In this document: positions 1 to 8,117 of the stretch, piece by piece
How the letters are laid out: every line of letters begins with the position of its first letter
How positions within the stretch are numbered: position 1 is the stretch's first letter
Assembly: GCF_003034915.1 (NCBI RefSeq)
Contig: NZ_PZJX01000047.1
Span: 62,001 to 126,000 of the forward strand
Source: Mesorhizobium helmanticense
GTDB lineage: Bacteria > Pseudomonadota > Alphaproteobacteria > Rhizobiales > Rhizobiaceae
Length of the DNA stretch: 64,000 nucleotides
Reading direction: 5' to 3'
Notes under the pieces: generated by a model
Databases searched by the model: none
Seen by the model: only the letters and a program-made list of their open reading frames with translations
Told to the model about the DNA's origin: nothing
Position numbers and translations under genes: made by a program

Positions 1-7
1 GAACGAC

Positions 8-1909
8 TTGAACCAATCGCCCAAACACCAAGCGCCCAAACACCAGGCGAAGGCCCAGCCCGGCGAGATCGTGGCGGTGGTGCGCCGTATCCTCACCGAG
101 AACGGCCGCGACTACCGAGGGTCGTATGTCTTCGCCATCGTCTGCCTGCTGACCGTGTCGGGAACGACAGCGGTCACCGCCTTGATCATGAGCCCGGTGG
201 TCAACCAGATCTTCTACGAACGGCGCGGCGATCTGATCGCCTGGATCTGCGCTGCGATTCTGGGCGCCTTCATCCTGCGCGGCCTGGCCGGCTACGGCCA
301 GGCGGTGACGCTGGCCAAGATCGGCAACAATCTGGTGGCGCGCTATCAGAAGCGCATCTTCGACCATCTGATGAAGCTTGGCGTCGGTTTCTTCAACGAC
401 ACGCGCTCGGGCCGGCTGGCCGCGCAGATAAACGAGAACGTCAACGGCATCCGCGACCTTTTGTCGATGACGCTGACGTCGATCGCCCGCGACGGCGTGA
501 CGCTGATCGGGCTGATCTGCGTCATGATCTACCAGGATCCGGTGCTATCCCTGAGTTCCCTGCTGATCGGGCCGCCGCTGATCTATACCGTCACCTATCT
601 GATGCGGCGGGTGCGGCGCATCACGCGTGAATCGGTGCAGATCAACGCGCGGCTGATCGGCGCCATGCAGGAAGCCACGCAAGGCATCGCCATCGTCAAG
701 GCCTTCACCATGGAGGACGAGCTGTCGCGCCGTATCGGCAAGCTCGCCGACGATGCGGAGCAACGGTCAAACAAGATCGCCCGCGTTTCGGAACGGCTGA
801 CGCCGATCTCCGAGATACTGGCCGGTTTCGCCGTTGCCGGCGTCATCGCCTATTCCGGCTACCGGGCGACCGTGCTCGGGCAGCCGCCGGGCGCCGTCTT
901 CTCCTTCATCACCGCGCTGCTGCTCGCCTACGATCCGGCGCGGCGGCTGGCGCGCATGCAGGTCGGCATGGAGCGGGCGCTGGTCAATGCGCGCATGATC
1001 TACGAGCTGCTCGACCTCGAGCCGCAGCAGGGCGACGCGCCGGGAGCGGTCGCGGCGAAATTCACCAAGGGCGAGGTGCGCTTCAACAATGTGTCGTTCG
1101 GCTATGTTGCGGAGACGCCGGTGCTCCAGGATTTGAGCTTCGTTGCCGCCGCCGGCAAGACGACGGCGATCGTCGGCGCTTCGGGCGCCGGCAAGTCGAC
1201 GCTGGTGGCGCTGCTGCAGCGCTTCCATGATGTCGACAAGGGCAGCATCGAGATCGACGGTGAGGACATTTCGCGGGTGACCAAGCAGTCGCTGCGCGGC
1301 TCCATCGCCTATGTCTCGCAGGCGCCCTATCTGTTCGAAGGTACCATCCGCGACAACATCCGCTACGGCCGGCCGAGCGCCACCGACGCCGAGATCGAAC
1401 GCGCCGCGCAACAGGCCGCGGCCGACGATTTCATCCGCCAGCAGCCGGATGGCTACGACACGCCGGTCGGCGAAAACGGCGTGACGCTGTCGGGCGGCCA
1501 GCGCCAGCGCGTGTCGATCGCCCGCGCCATCGTGCGCAACGCACCGATCCTGCTGCTCGACGAGGCGACCTCGGCACTCGACAATGAGGCGGAAGCACGC
1601 GTCCAGCAGGCACTGACCCAGGTCATGGAAGGGCGCACCACCATCGTGATCGCGCATCGGCTGTCGACCGTGGTCAATGCCGACCAGATCATCGTGCTGG
1701 AAGAGGGCCGGCTGGTCGAACAGGGCACGCATGCCGCGCTGATGGCCGACCCGCACAGCGTCTATGCCCGCTTCCACCGGGTACAGGGCAACAAGGGGCT
1801 GGGGCTTGTCGACGACGCCAAGTCTATCCAAAATGCCAAGTCCATCCAAACTCCGGTGCCGCAACCACCGGTGCGACGCGCAAAGAAGGCGGTCGGGAGA
1901 ATCTTATGA
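8..1909 (+). CDS. MsbA-type lipid/multidrug ABC exporter (fused permease-ATPase)
   Basis: Half-size ABC exporter of 633 residues that would homodimerise in the inner membrane and flip lipids or drugs outward; MsbA-type lipid A core export is the commonest role, but the substrate cannot be read here. The transmembrane domain spans about residues 40-310 with several hydrophobic segments. The nucleotide-binding domain follows, with Walker A (GASGAGKST) near 390-398, an LSGGQRQR signature near 505 and Walker [13 protein letters not shown] after it. The first available start is a TTG only 7 bases into the window, so the real start may lie outside it. The N-terminus carries a short repeated [10 protein letters not shown] peptide and the C-terminus a repeated KSIQ peptide. 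The stop overlaps the dapB start by 4 bases, suggesting cotranscription. Confidence 0.9.
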   Translation: MNQSPKHQAPKHQAKAQPGEIVAVVRRILTENGRDYRGSYVFAIVCLLTVSGTTAVTALIMSPVVNQIFYERRGDLIAWICAAILGAFILRGLAGYGQAVTLAKIGNNLVARYQKRIFDHLMKLGVGFFNDTRSGRLAAQINENVNGIRDLLSMTLTSIARDGVTLIGLICVMIYQDPVLSLSSLLIGPPLIYTVTYLMRRVRRITRESVQINARLIGAMQEATQGIAIVKAFTMEDELSRRIGKLADDAEQRSNKIARVSERLTPISEILAGFAVAGVIAYSGYRATVLGQPPGAVFSFITALLLAYDPARRLARMQVGMERALVNARMIYELLDLEPQQGDAPGAVAAKFTKGEVRFNNVSFGYVAETPVLQDLSFVAAAGKTTAIVGASGAGKSTLVALLQRFHDVDKGSIEIDGEDISRVTKQSLRGSIAYVSQAPYLFEGTIRDNIRYGRPSATDAEIERAAQQAAADDFIRQQPDGYDTPVGENGVTLSGGQRQRVSIARAIVRNAPILLLDEATSALDNEAEARVQQALTQVMEGRTTIVIAHRLSTVVNADQIIVLEEGRLVEQGTHAALMADPHSVYARFHRVQGNKGLGLVDDAKSIQNAKSIQTPVPQPPVRRAKKAVGRIL

Positions 1910-2742
1910 GCGGCATGTCTCCTAATGACACAAGCGATATGGGCCTGGTGGTGGTGGGTGCCGCCGGCCGCATGGGCCAGGCGCTGATCCGCGCCATCCA
2001 CACGATCCCGGGCGCGCGCGTCGCCGGCGCGGTCGAGCGGTCCGGTTCGGCCTATCTCGGCAGGGATGCCGGCGAGCTTGCCGGCATCGGCATCATCAAT
2101 GCGACGATCGGTGACGATCCGCTGCCGGCCTTCGCCAAGGCCGACGGCGTGCTCGATTTCACGACGCCGGCGGCAACAGTCGAATTCGCCGGCTACGCGG
2201 CGCAGGCACGCATCGCCCATGTCATCGGCACGACAGGCTGCTCGGATGACGACAATGCCAGGATCGCGGCGGCGGCGCGCCACGCGACGATCGTCAAATC
2301 AGGCAATATGAGCCTTGGCGTCAATCTTCTGGCGGTGCTGGTCGAGCAGGCGGCGCGTGCGCTCGACGCCGACGATTTCGACATCGAGATCCTGGAAATG
2401 CACCACCGTCACAAGGTCGACGCGCCGTCGGGGACGGCGCTGCTGCTCGGCGAAGCCGCGGCCGCCGGGCGCGGCATTCAACTTGCCGGCAACGATGTCC
2501 GGTCACGCGACGGTCACACCGGCGTGCGAAAAGCCGGCTCGATCGGCTTTGCCACGCTGCGTGGCGGCTCGGTGGTCGGCGATCATTCCGTGATACTGGC
2601 CGGCACCGGCGAGCGCATCACGCTTGCCCATCATGCCGAGGACCGGGCGATCTTCGCCCGCGGCGCGGTCAAGGCCGCACTTTGGGCGCGTGGCAAGAAG
2701 CCCGGCCTCTATTCGATGCGGGACGTGCTCGGGCTCGGCTGA
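1906..2742 (+). CDS. dapB: 4-hydroxy-tetrahydrodipicolinate reductase
   Basis: NAD(P)H-dependent reductase of the diaminopimelate/lysine pathway, cytosolic and normally a homotetramer. The 278-residue length fits the family (about 270). Visible are an N-terminal Rossmann glycine motif ([10 protein letters not shown]), the signature [15 protein letters not shown] with the catalytic His/Lys pair, and the late [16 protein letters not shown] segment. The ATG overlaps the stop of the upstream ABC exporter by 4 bases (ATGA), so translation is probably coupled. The gpmA gene follows 89 bases downstream; a dapB-gpmA pairing is usual in Rhizobiales. The start could also be the ATG at 1915 or 1939, shortly after the chosen one. 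Confidence 0.95.
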   Translation: MSGMSPNDTSDMGLVVVGAAGRMGQALIRAIHTIPGARVAGAVERSGSAYLGRDAGELAGIGIINATIGDDPLPAFAKADGVLDFTTPAATVEFAGYAAQARIAHVIGTTGCSDDDNARIAAAARHATIVKSGNMSLGVNLLAVLVEQAARALDADDFDIEILEMHHRHKVDAPSGTALLLGEAAAAGRGIQLAGNDVRSRDGHTGVRKAGSIGFATLRGGSVVGDHSVILAGTGERITLAHHAEDRAIFARGAVKAALWARGKKPGLYSMRDVLGLG

Positions 2743-2831
2743 GAAATCCAGAACCATTTGTCTTTACGCAATTCCGGACGGAAAATCGCTACACACTTTT
2801 CCCGGAATTGCTCAAACTCGAAGGAGCAGAA

Positions 2832-3452
2832 ATGTCGAGAACTCTCGTGCTCGTGCGGCATGGCCAGAGCGAATGGAACCTGAAGAACCTGTTCACCGGC
2901 TGGCGCGACGTCGACCTGACCGAGCAGGGCCACAAGGAGGCCAAGGAGGCCGGCGCGAAGCTTAGGGCACGCGGCCTGAAATTCGACATCGCCTTCACCT
3001 CGGCGCTGATCCGGGCGCAGAAGACCTGCCAGCACATTCTCGACGCGGTCGGCCAGAGCGAGCTCGAGACCATCCGCGACCAGGCGCTGAACGAACGCGA
3101 TTATGGCGACCTCTCCGGCCTCAACAAGGACGACGCGCGCAAGAAATGGGGCGAGGAGCAGGTGCATGTCTGGCGCCGCTCCTATGACGTGCCGCCGCCC
3201 GGCGGCGAAAGCCTGAAGGACACCGGCGCGCGCGTCTGGCCCTATTATCTGCACGACCTGCAGCCGCATGTGCTGCGTGGCGAAACCGTGCTGGTGGCGG
3301 CGCATGGCAATTCGCTGCGCGCGCTGATCATGGCGCTGGACGGCAAATCGGGCGAGGAGATCGTCAAGCTGGAACTCGGCACCGGCGTGCCGATCATCTA
3401 CAAGCTCAACGCCGATTCGACGGTGGCGTCGAAGGAAGTGCTGGAGAGCTGA
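2832..3452 (+). CDS. gpmA: 2,3-bisphosphoglycerate-dependent phosphoglycerate mutase
   Basis: Interconverts 3- and 2-phosphoglycerate in glycolysis and gluconeogenesis. The 206-residue protein opens with the histidine phosphatase motif [12 protein letters not shown], in which His10 is the phosphorylated residue, continues with [13 protein letters not shown], and has the second catalytic His in [14 protein letters not shown]. The open frame extends upstream, but the ATG at 2832 has an AAGGAG Shine-Dalgarno about 6 bases ahead and gives the normal family N-terminus. At 206 residues it belongs to the short alphaproteobacterial form rather than the about 250-residue enterobacterial one. It is followed by tRNA-Leu. 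Confidence 0.95.
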   Translation: MSRTLVLVRHGQSEWNLKNLFTGWRDVDLTEQGHKEAKEAGAKLRARGLKFDIAFTSALIRAQKTCQHILDAVGQSELETIRDQALNERDYGDLSGLNKDDARKKWGEEQVHVWRRSYDVPPPGGESLKDTGARVWPYYLHDLQPHVLRGETVLVAAHGNSLRALIMALDGKSGEEIVKLELGTGVPIIYKLNADSTVASKEVLES

Positions 3453-3486
3453 GCCGGCAGTGGATTGCGGCTTTCAAAAAAGCGCG

Positions 3487-3515
3487 TTGACACCCATCGT
3501 CTGCCCGCTTACATG
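3487..3515 (+). promoter_or_regulatory. sigma70-type promoter of tRNA-Leu
   Basis: A consensus -35 TTGACA at 3487-3492 is followed after exactly 17 bases by TACATG at 3510-3515, which fits a -10. The tRNA begins 11 bases after the -10, a normal distance for a tRNA promoter with a very short leader. Confidence 0.65.
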
Positions 3516-3526
3516 AGCCCGCACCA

Positions 3527-3611
3527 GCCCAGATGGCGGAATTGGTAGACGCGCACGGTTCAGGTCCGTGTGCCGCAAGGCGTGGAGGTTCGAGTCCTCT
3601 TCTGGGCACCA
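3527..3611 (+). tRNA. tRNA-Leu (anticodon CAG)
   Basis: The sequence folds as a class II tRNA of 85 bases including an encoded CCA. The acceptor arms GCCCAGA and TCTGGGC pair perfectly, the anticodon stem ACGG/CCGT encloses a loop with CAG at 3561-3563, there is a variable arm, and the T-arm GAGGTTCGAGTCCTC is canonical. CAG reads CUG leucine codons. Leucine tRNAs are frequent integration sites, and the composition changes immediately downstream, but I found no second copy of the tRNA 3' end in the next 12 kb. Confidence 0.97.
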
Positions 3612-3619
3612 TCTTTCAG

Positions 3620-3649
3620 CAGCTAAGGTGCAGAATTGCGCCTTAGCTG
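3620..3649 (+). terminator. hairpin just after tRNA-Leu
   Basis: CAGCTAAGG and CCTTAGCTG form a perfect 9-bp stem, extendable by a wobble and two GC pairs around a 6-base loop. It starts 9 bases after the tRNA. There is no T-run, so it may aid 3' processing or Rho-dependent termination instead of intrinsic termination. Confidence 0.45.
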
Positions 3650-3759
3650 GCGGTGAGACTACCCCGCTACATGCACTTCTACCTGAGTTAGGCATCGCCT
3701 GCCGCACGATCACAAGGGATGCAGATGTCGCGGGCCGGTCAACTTCACATCGATAGGCG

Positions 3760-4686
3760 TTAATCGTCAGCAGCCATCGGGTTGACCCTTGCCAGCCTCA
3801 TAGCCTCAGCAATTTCATGCACAGGGACAGGCGACAACTTGTCCTCCGCCTTCGCATGAGACCATCGATGACAAGTTGGGCACAGCACGGCCAGATCGTC
3901 CAATCGGGTCTCTCGGGGACCGATGGAAAGGGGGTTACGATGATGGGCATCAAACATCATGCTAAGCGAATCCGAGTAGCCGCACGCCTCGCAGATGATA
4001 ACGCCACCATTTCTCGCGCGGTTCGCTGCCTTGGTCGCTCGAGCTAGGGCGGCGTCCCGTTCCATGTCCCTCTGAAGTTTCCACACTCTCTTGCCTTCGC
4101 TGGAGGTGCTGTCCAAGCGTGGGTACATCGAGCCAAACATCTGCACGCGACCCGGATCTCGGAAGCCAGATGGAAGCTGTATCTCCCATCGCCTCTCAAT
4201 CTCCCGGTCCTTTAGGACCTCCCATAGCAGACGGATCTGGGCATCATCTCGCTTAACGCGGTCGAAGGCATTGGTAAGAATACGATGATCTGGCTGGCCG
4301 AGATCTTGGACAAGACGAGGCTCGCTCACAACTGAGTATACTTCGGAGATGATTACCGCCACTGGCCATTGGGCAAGACGGGCCTTCAACTCGTCATCGC
4401 GCACAAACGCGGTGGTCTCGCCGTAGACACCAGTTGATCTGACGAGTTCCAATACGCGGCCCCGCAGGTCGTCAGGGACTTGATCGCCTCCCCCGATTGT
4501 AAGGAAATACGGCTGATCAACCGACCGTTCCGCTGTAGTTCGGGCGAGAGAGAAGTGAGCCCTGTCTTTAAGTGCTACGTTGCCATGGGAGCCAAAGCAC
4601 ATAACCGGCTCGCTTGAGCGACCCCATACAGCTTTTACGCCCATCAATACATCGGGCGTGGGAGCAACCTCTATGAATTTTACCAC
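3760..4686 (-). CDS. HNH endonuclease-like protein
   Basis: Predicted nuclease of about 308 residues. The C-terminal third carries a zinc-type HNH domain: CEAC near 232-235, the AHH catalytic pair near 247-249, then CPTCH near 269-273 and a last His four residues on. This spacing is typical of McrA-like and phage/restriction HNH nucleases. The N-terminal 200 residues match no family I recognise; a sensor or DNA-modification reader role is only a guess. A GTG at 4686 is preferred as start because GGGAGGA lies 9 bases upstream; a TTG at 4704 would put the ribosome site inside the gene. It points toward tRNA-Leu and is divergent from the RES toxin-antitoxin operon. The codons are less GC-biased than those of core neighbours, suggesting acquisition. 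Confidence 0.75.
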   Translation of the reverse strand: MVKFIEVAPTPDVLMGVKAVWGRSSEPVMCFGSHGNVALKDRAHFSLARTTAERSVDQPYFLTIGGGDQVPDDLRGRVLELVRSTGVYGETTAFVRDDELKARLAQWPVAVIISEVYSVVSEPRLVQDLGQPDHRILTNAFDRVKRDDAQIRLLWEVLKDREIERRWEIQLPSGFRDPGRVQMFGSMYPRLDSTSSEGKRVWKLQRDMERDAALARATKAANRARNGGVIICEACGYSDSLSMMFDAHHRNPLSIGPRETRLDDLAVLCPTCHRWSHAKAEDKLSPVPVHEIAEAMRLARVNPMAADD

Positions 4687-4829
4687 TGCCAACGTTCCTC
4701 CCAATCAGTCCCGCTCGTTGTGGCGATGGCATAACATGATTGGCAGGAGCTTCAGAACAGGGCTGAGTAGTTCGCCCTCGACGCACTGCGTAGCCAAGCA
4801 CGATAAGTTCGCAACAAAGGGATGTCCCC

Positions 4830-4883
4830 TTGACTGTTCCGTATCAGTTTCATATATTTAAACTCTGAAACCGATACGGAACA
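4830..4883 (+). promoter_or_regulatory. Promoter with built-in 18-bp inverted-repeat operator
   Basis: TTGACT at 4830-4835 and TATATT at 4853-4858 are separated by 17 bases, a near-ideal sigma70 promoter. An inverted repeat is laid over it: left arm TGTTCCGTATCAGTTTCA (4835-4852) fills the spacer, and right arm TGAAACCGATACGGAACA (4866-4883) starts at the expected +1. The arms match at 17 of 18 positions, with a 13-base centre holding the -10. A dimeric repressor bound here would block RNA polymerase. The first gene starts 8 bases after the right arm. Autorepression by the downstream Xre-type antitoxin is the obvious inference. Confidence 0.8.
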
Positions 4884-4890
4884 AGCGTCC

Positions 4891-6249
4891 ATGAGCGCCG
4901 ACATCGTTCACTTTCCGCAGAAGTCACCGCCGGTGGAGCCGCTCGCGCAGTTTGTCCGGCTTGGGGAGGTGTCGCACAAGCGAACGGCAAGCCTTTTCGC
5001 GGAAGGGCACCTTGCCGCGAAAAGGGTTGTCATTGACGCATCCCGCCTACGGTTTCTGAGGAGTGAGATTAAGCAGTTCAAGGAAGCCGGCAGAGAGATC
5101 GTGCTCGACACCAAAGCCGCCGAATTGGCAGCGCTCAGCAAGTATGGTGGGAGCGCGAAAGATGCGCCATGGTCGCAAGTTGCCGGGGGCCAATTGGTGA
5201 CCGCGCCTTGCTTTCTACGTGGCCATCCCGGCGACATCTTTGGCCAGATTGCTCGTTGTGCCGTTGAATATGATGTCGATGCTGTATTGTCCCCCGGCCA
5301 CTTCCTTCACCCAGAGAATGGGCTCGATTGGCTGGACATTGATCGCGGCTCTTGTTCTGAATTGCGCCGAGCGCTTGACCATGAAGGTGGCAAACATATT
5401 GCGATAGATTACTTATTGATCCTACCGCATCTCATGCTGAATGATCCTGAGATGCGGCTGAAGATCATGCAGGCACTATCTGATTTGCCTTTCGATAATC
5501 TGTGGATTCGTGCTTCTGGCTTTGGCAATGATTCTGCCGCTCAGCCTCTGGTGGCCTTTATTTCTTCACTTGTCCAATTTCACAACCTCGGAAAGCCCAT
5601 CATTACCGACTACCTCGGTGGTCTCGTTGGCGAGGCGGTGATGGCACTCGGCGCATCGTCCGGCTTCGCTCATGGTATCGCGGAATGCGAGCGTTTTGAT
5701 GCTCGCCCATGGGACAAGCCTGCCAAGAAGCGCGACCCGGATAAACCGGGCGGGCGGGCAGCGAGAATAAATCTGTCGTTGATCAATAAGTCTCTGACGC
5801 TGAATGAGTACGAAACATTGCTGTCTGCTAAGAGCGCAAAGCGTCTCTTGTCTCCAAGTGTTGCCTTGCCGGGCGTTCGAACGCCAAGCGACGTCACCAA
5901 TGATCCTAAGATACTCGCCTCCAAAGAGGCTGTGACCAATTTCGAAGCTTTGGCAAACGTGCCGAATTTGCACAGGCCAAAGGATTTCGTTGAGCGACGA
6001 GTCGAGCCGGCCGTTGAGCGTATGCAACAAATCAAGAACTTAATACCCAATCCGGAGATTGCGAAAGCCAAAGTTGTGGATGTGGACAAACTAATGAAAC
6101 GGATGGGGGATCATCATAAGCAATTGAGTCGCCAATCTAATTCTCTGACGGAATTGTCTGAGCGTCTGGTCGATCTCGGTCCTGTAGCGCGCCCGGTACA
6201 GCGGCTATCGCGGCTTGAAGAAAATGAAAGACGTGGGCAGAGGCCATGA
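4891..6249 (+). CDS. Uncharacterised TIM-barrel-like protein, first gene of RES-Xre operon
   Basis: A 452-residue protein that I do not recognise. Residues about 45-265 alternate hydrophobic strands and helices (VVIDAS near 46, EIVLD near 69, VDAVLSP near 129, HIAID near 169, NLWIRA near 203, KPIIT near 235, a glycine-rich GASSGFAHGI near 254), a pattern that suggests a TIM-barrel enzyme; this is inference from spacing only. Acidic residues end several strands (D49, D73, D173, D240), as in barrel active sites. Residues 340-450 are charged and helical, perhaps coiled coil near 400-430. There is no signal peptide or membrane segment. It is the first gene after the operator promoter and overlaps the antitoxin gene by 4 bases (ATGA), so the two are translationally coupled. 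Its base composition is well below that of core neighbours. Confidence 0.85.
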   Translation: MSADIVHFPQKSPPVEPLAQFVRLGEVSHKRTASLFAEGHLAAKRVVIDASRLRFLRSEIKQFKEAGREIVLDTKAAELAALSKYGGSAKDAPWSQVAGGQLVTAPCFLRGHPGDIFGQIARCAVEYDVDAVLSPGHFLHPENGLDWLDIDRGSCSELRRALDHEGGKHIAIDYLLILPHLMLNDPEMRLKIMQALSDLPFDNLWIRASGFGNDSAAQPLVAFISSLVQFHNLGKPIITDYLGGLVGEAVMALGASSGFAHGIAECERFDARPWDKPAKKRDPDKPGGRAARINLSLINKSLTLNEYETLLSAKSAKRLLSPSVALPGVRTPSDVTNDPKILASKEAVTNFEALANVPNLHRPKDFVERRVEPAVERMQQIKNLIPNPEIAKAKVVDVDKLMKRMGDHHKQLSRQSNSLTELSERLVDLGPVARPVQRLSRLEENERRGQRP

Positions 6250-6596
6250 GTAACTCAACTGCCAATTCTATCGCACGTAGCTTGGAGGAAATCGAGCAGG
6301 CTGGAGGCTTGCGAGGAACGGACATCGCTAACTTGACGCAAGTATCGAAGGCGACCGTTTCCCGCTGGCGTACTGGCCTAGCCAGACCTCAGCCGCGTAA
6401 TGAGATGGTGCTCTCTGACCTTGTTTACGTCGTGCGGCGGTTGCAGGATTACTATACTGAGGAAGAAATCCGTACTTGGCTGTACTCGCGACACCCTCAG
6501 CTAGGGGATGAGCGTGCGGTTGATCTCATCCATAGTGGCCGTACCATTGACGTGTTAAATGTATTGAATCGACTCGATTCTGACGGATATCTCTGA
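6246..6596 (+). CDS. Xre/MbcA/ParS-family antitoxin (DUF2384)
   Basis: A 116-residue protein with the two-part layout of RES-system antitoxins. A helix-turn-helix lies at about residues 24-44 (TDIANLTQVSKATVSRWRTG), and the C-terminal toxin-binding DUF2384 domain is at about 66-116 (YYTEEEIRTWL, then HPQLGDERAVDLIHSGRT). In this family the antitoxin dimer binds operator DNA through the helix-turn-helix and blocks the toxin's NAD site with its C-terminal tail. The start codon overlaps the upstream stop (ATGA), and the toxin gene starts 2 bases after its own stop. It is the likely repressor of the inverted-repeat promoter at 4830-4883. Confidence 0.85.
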   Translation: MSNSTANSIARSLEEIEQAGGLRGTDIANLTQVSKATVSRWRTGLARPQPRNEMVLSDLVYVVRRLQDYYTEEEIRTWLYSRHPQLGDERAVDLIHSGRTIDVLNVLNRLDSDGYL

Positions 6597-6598
6597 CC

Positions 6599-7174
6599 TT
6601 GAACCGGTTCCCTCCGCGCGACAGTCGACTAATCGACGCGATGGAAGAATTACCTGTTACACCGTATCAGGGGCACGTTTGGCGCGTCGTTCGCGAGGGA
6701 CGTGATCCCTGCCAAGGTTCCTCCGCTGGAAATCGCTGGGACACCGGACAATTCGAAGTTCTCTACACATCCCTGGAGCGCAGGGGTGCGATTGCCGAGA
6801 TGTACTTTCACCTCAAAGCAGGGCAACCAGTTTTCCCATCCAAGCTACGCTACACGCTCCATGAAATTGAGGTCTCTCTCAACGGAATTTACGACCTCTC
6901 TGATCGTCATTTATTGGCACGTCTTGGTGTCGATATCGCAAACTTTGGACGTCTAGACTACCTTTACCGGAAGGCTGAATATCCAACTTGTCAGCAGGTC
7001 GGCGAAGCCGCTCACTTTCTAGGGTCAATGGAGGCGAACGATCCGTCCGGCATTCTTGTCCCAAATGCCCGCTACGCTTGCAGTAACCTTGTCATATTTT
7101 GTCAGCACACCGTGCCCGACCAGATCGAGCCTGTCAAAGACCACGGATTGGTGGATTGGGCGGAGCTGAGATAG
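6599..7174 (+). CDS. RES-domain toxin (NAD+-consuming)
   Basis: A 191-residue RES-domain protein; characterised members degrade or transfer ADP-ribose from NAD+ and stop growth. Family landmarks are visible: VWRVVR with Arg29, GNRW with Arg46, VLYTS with Tyr56, and AIAEMYFHL with Glu67. The late conserved motif, usually Pro-Ser-x-Arg, reads PNAR here (Asn156), so the serine that gives the family its final letter is replaced; another Ser sits at 162. The TTG at 6599 follows the antitoxin stop by 2 bases; an ATG at 6641 is an alternative that keeps all motifs. Third gene of the operon from 4891. Confidence 0.85.
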   Translation: MNRFPPRDSRLIDAMEELPVTPYQGHVWRVVREGRDPCQGSSAGNRWDTGQFEVLYTSLERRGAIAEMYFHLKAGQPVFPSKLRYTLHEIEVSLNGIYDLSDRHLLARLGVDIANFGRLDYLYRKAEYPTCQQVGEAAHFLGSMEANDPSGILVPNARYACSNLVIFCQHTVPDQIEPVKDHGLVDWAELR

Positions 7175-7221
7175 TTTTAGGGTCGGGCAGCATACAGTCC
7201 AACCTGGCCTGCGCGGTCGCG

Positions 7222-7303
7222 ATGCCGTAGAAGCGAAGAGACTGATAGGACAACTATACTGTCCTATCGCCGGCCTCCGCGAGGCAACCTTCCCCTACGG
7301 CAT
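7222..7303. other. Nested inverted repeats, possible three-way-junction structure
   Basis: Outer arms ATGCCGTAG (7222-7230) and CTACGGCAT (7295-7303) are perfectly complementary. They enclose two further perfect stems: GATAGGACA/TGTCCTATC (7244-7252 with 7260-7268, loop ACTATAC) and GCCTC/GAGGC (7273-7277 with 7281-7285). As RNA this makes a compact three-way junction beginning 48 bases after the RES toxin stop. It could be the operon's structured 3' end, a small RNA or a DNA-level site. There is no T-run after it. Confidence 0.6.
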
Positions 7304-7468
7304 ATTTGTCACAGATCTTTTTTGATCGGTTTATCCACAACCTCCGATATTGATCCCGTGTTTTCGCTGTCGCTAATGTGCCGCCCATTGCGTGATTTGG
7401 CGGGGAACAGGGCAAGCCACGCGATGTCGCCGGCTACTTTCAGTGGTCAGCGCGGCGGACCTGAGCTT

Positions 7469-7507
7469 GGCCCTGCGGCTGGCAGACTACACTACAGCCG
7501 CAGGGCC
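7469..7507. terminator. Long perfect hairpin (13-bp arms, 13-base loop)
   Basis: GGCCCTGCGGCTG (7469-7481) and CAGCCGCAGGGCC (7495-7507) are perfect inverse complements around a 13-base loop. TGGTCA (7444-7449) and TGACCA (7509-7514) add an outer 6-bp stem. The stem is very stable but lacks a T-run, so intrinsic termination is only one option. Confidence 0.5.
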
Positions 7508-7705
7508 TTGACCAGCGATCTTGGCGGGGGGCGCCGGCCGCCGAACATGTACTGAGAGAAATTGGAGCCGAAACATCTGAATGAAGTACGCCGGCTGAGC
7601 ACTGCTTACGCAGAGGGCTGGATACTGCTTACGCAGGGGAATGACCCGAAATGGGTCAACAAAGTTGGCACCGCAATTGCATCGCTGGGCTTGGGGCCTG
7701 GGGTG

Positions 7706-7742
7706 GAGGGCTCGTCGCTTCGCGAATGACCGACGAGCCCTC
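7706..7742. terminator. Long perfect hairpin upstream of a small gene
   Basis: GAGGGCTCGTCG (7706-7717) and CGACGAGCCCTC (7731-7742) pair perfectly around a 13-base loop, the same loop length as the hairpin at 7469. It ends 50 bases before the small gene at 7793 and could insulate it from upstream transcription. Confidence 0.5.
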
Positions 7743-7792
7743 TCGCTGATTGTCGGCGCTGCGGCATCCGCCGCTTTGCTTGGAGATCGATA

Positions 7793-7993
7793 ATGCCAAA
7801 ATTCGTTGTTGAAGAAATACATGGTAGTACGGTCACAGCGTCCCAAAGCATTGTTGCGCCCTCGGCGTTCAAAGCCGCCGCCAATGCGACTGGTCGCTTG
7901 GTGACGCTGTGGTCCGGCGAGCCGGCTTGCGTGCGCGTCACTGAATTCGGGATGAGCCGCTCGTTCACCTACGCTTATTGCGGCTCTTTTTAG
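7793..7993 (+). CDS. Small conserved-looking protein, function unknown
   Basis: A 66-residue protein beginning MPKFVVEEIHGSTVTASQS, with a GGAGAT ribosome site 7 bases before the ATG. It has no signal peptide or membrane segment. The alternating beta pattern and the central KAAANATGRLV segment suggest a small alpha/beta fold of the kind often annotated as hypothetical in rhizobia. It is separated from the toxin operon by the hairpins at 7222-7742 and is convergent with the gene at 8118. I do not recognise a family; the clean ribosome site and the pattern of conservative residues are the basis for calling it. Confidence 0.55.
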   Translation: MPKFVVEEIHGSTVTASQSIVAPSAFKAAANATGRLVTLWSGEPACVRVTEFGMSRSFTYAYCGSF

Positions 7994-8117
7994 GGTGGGT
8001 TTGCTGACAGCCACCAGCACGCCAGCGCCGGGCGCACTCGCTAATCCAGGTGCTCTGCTAGAGCCGGACGATTTCAGGTCAAACCGCTTCACACTTTTTG
8101 GCATCGTGCTCTAGCGC

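Larger units (their letters stand above)
7304..7792. other. Gene-free stretch with hairpins and short direct repeats
   Basis: No convincing coding sequence is visible. A short frame at 7322-7555 lacks a ribosome site and runs through a hairpin. The stretch holds an isolated consensus DnaA-box sequence (TTATCCACA, 7331-7339), two long hairpins listed separately, a directly repeated ACTGCTTACGCAG at 7601-7613 and 7624-7636, and the first copy of an 18-base repeat at 7579-7596 whose second copy is at 9111-9128. Confidence 0.55.

Noticed and set aside
767-1864. Long minus-strand open frame opposite the ABC exporter
   Set aside because: Typical antisense frame of GC-rich coding sequence; the plus-strand protein has all ABC motifs.
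3589-3611. tRNA-Leu 3' end as an attL site with an attR downstream
   Set aside because: I scanned by eye to about 15 kb and found no second copy of the T-arm/acceptor sequence; only short chance matches such as CTGGGCACC near 13207.
7331-7339. Isolated consensus DnaA box
   Set aside because: A single 9-base match in a gene-free stretch with no companion boxes; expected by chance in 64 kb. Not evidence for an origin here.
7322-7555. 77-codon open frame after the toxin operon
   Set aside because: No ribosome site, runs through the long hairpin at 7469-7507, and composition does not look coding.
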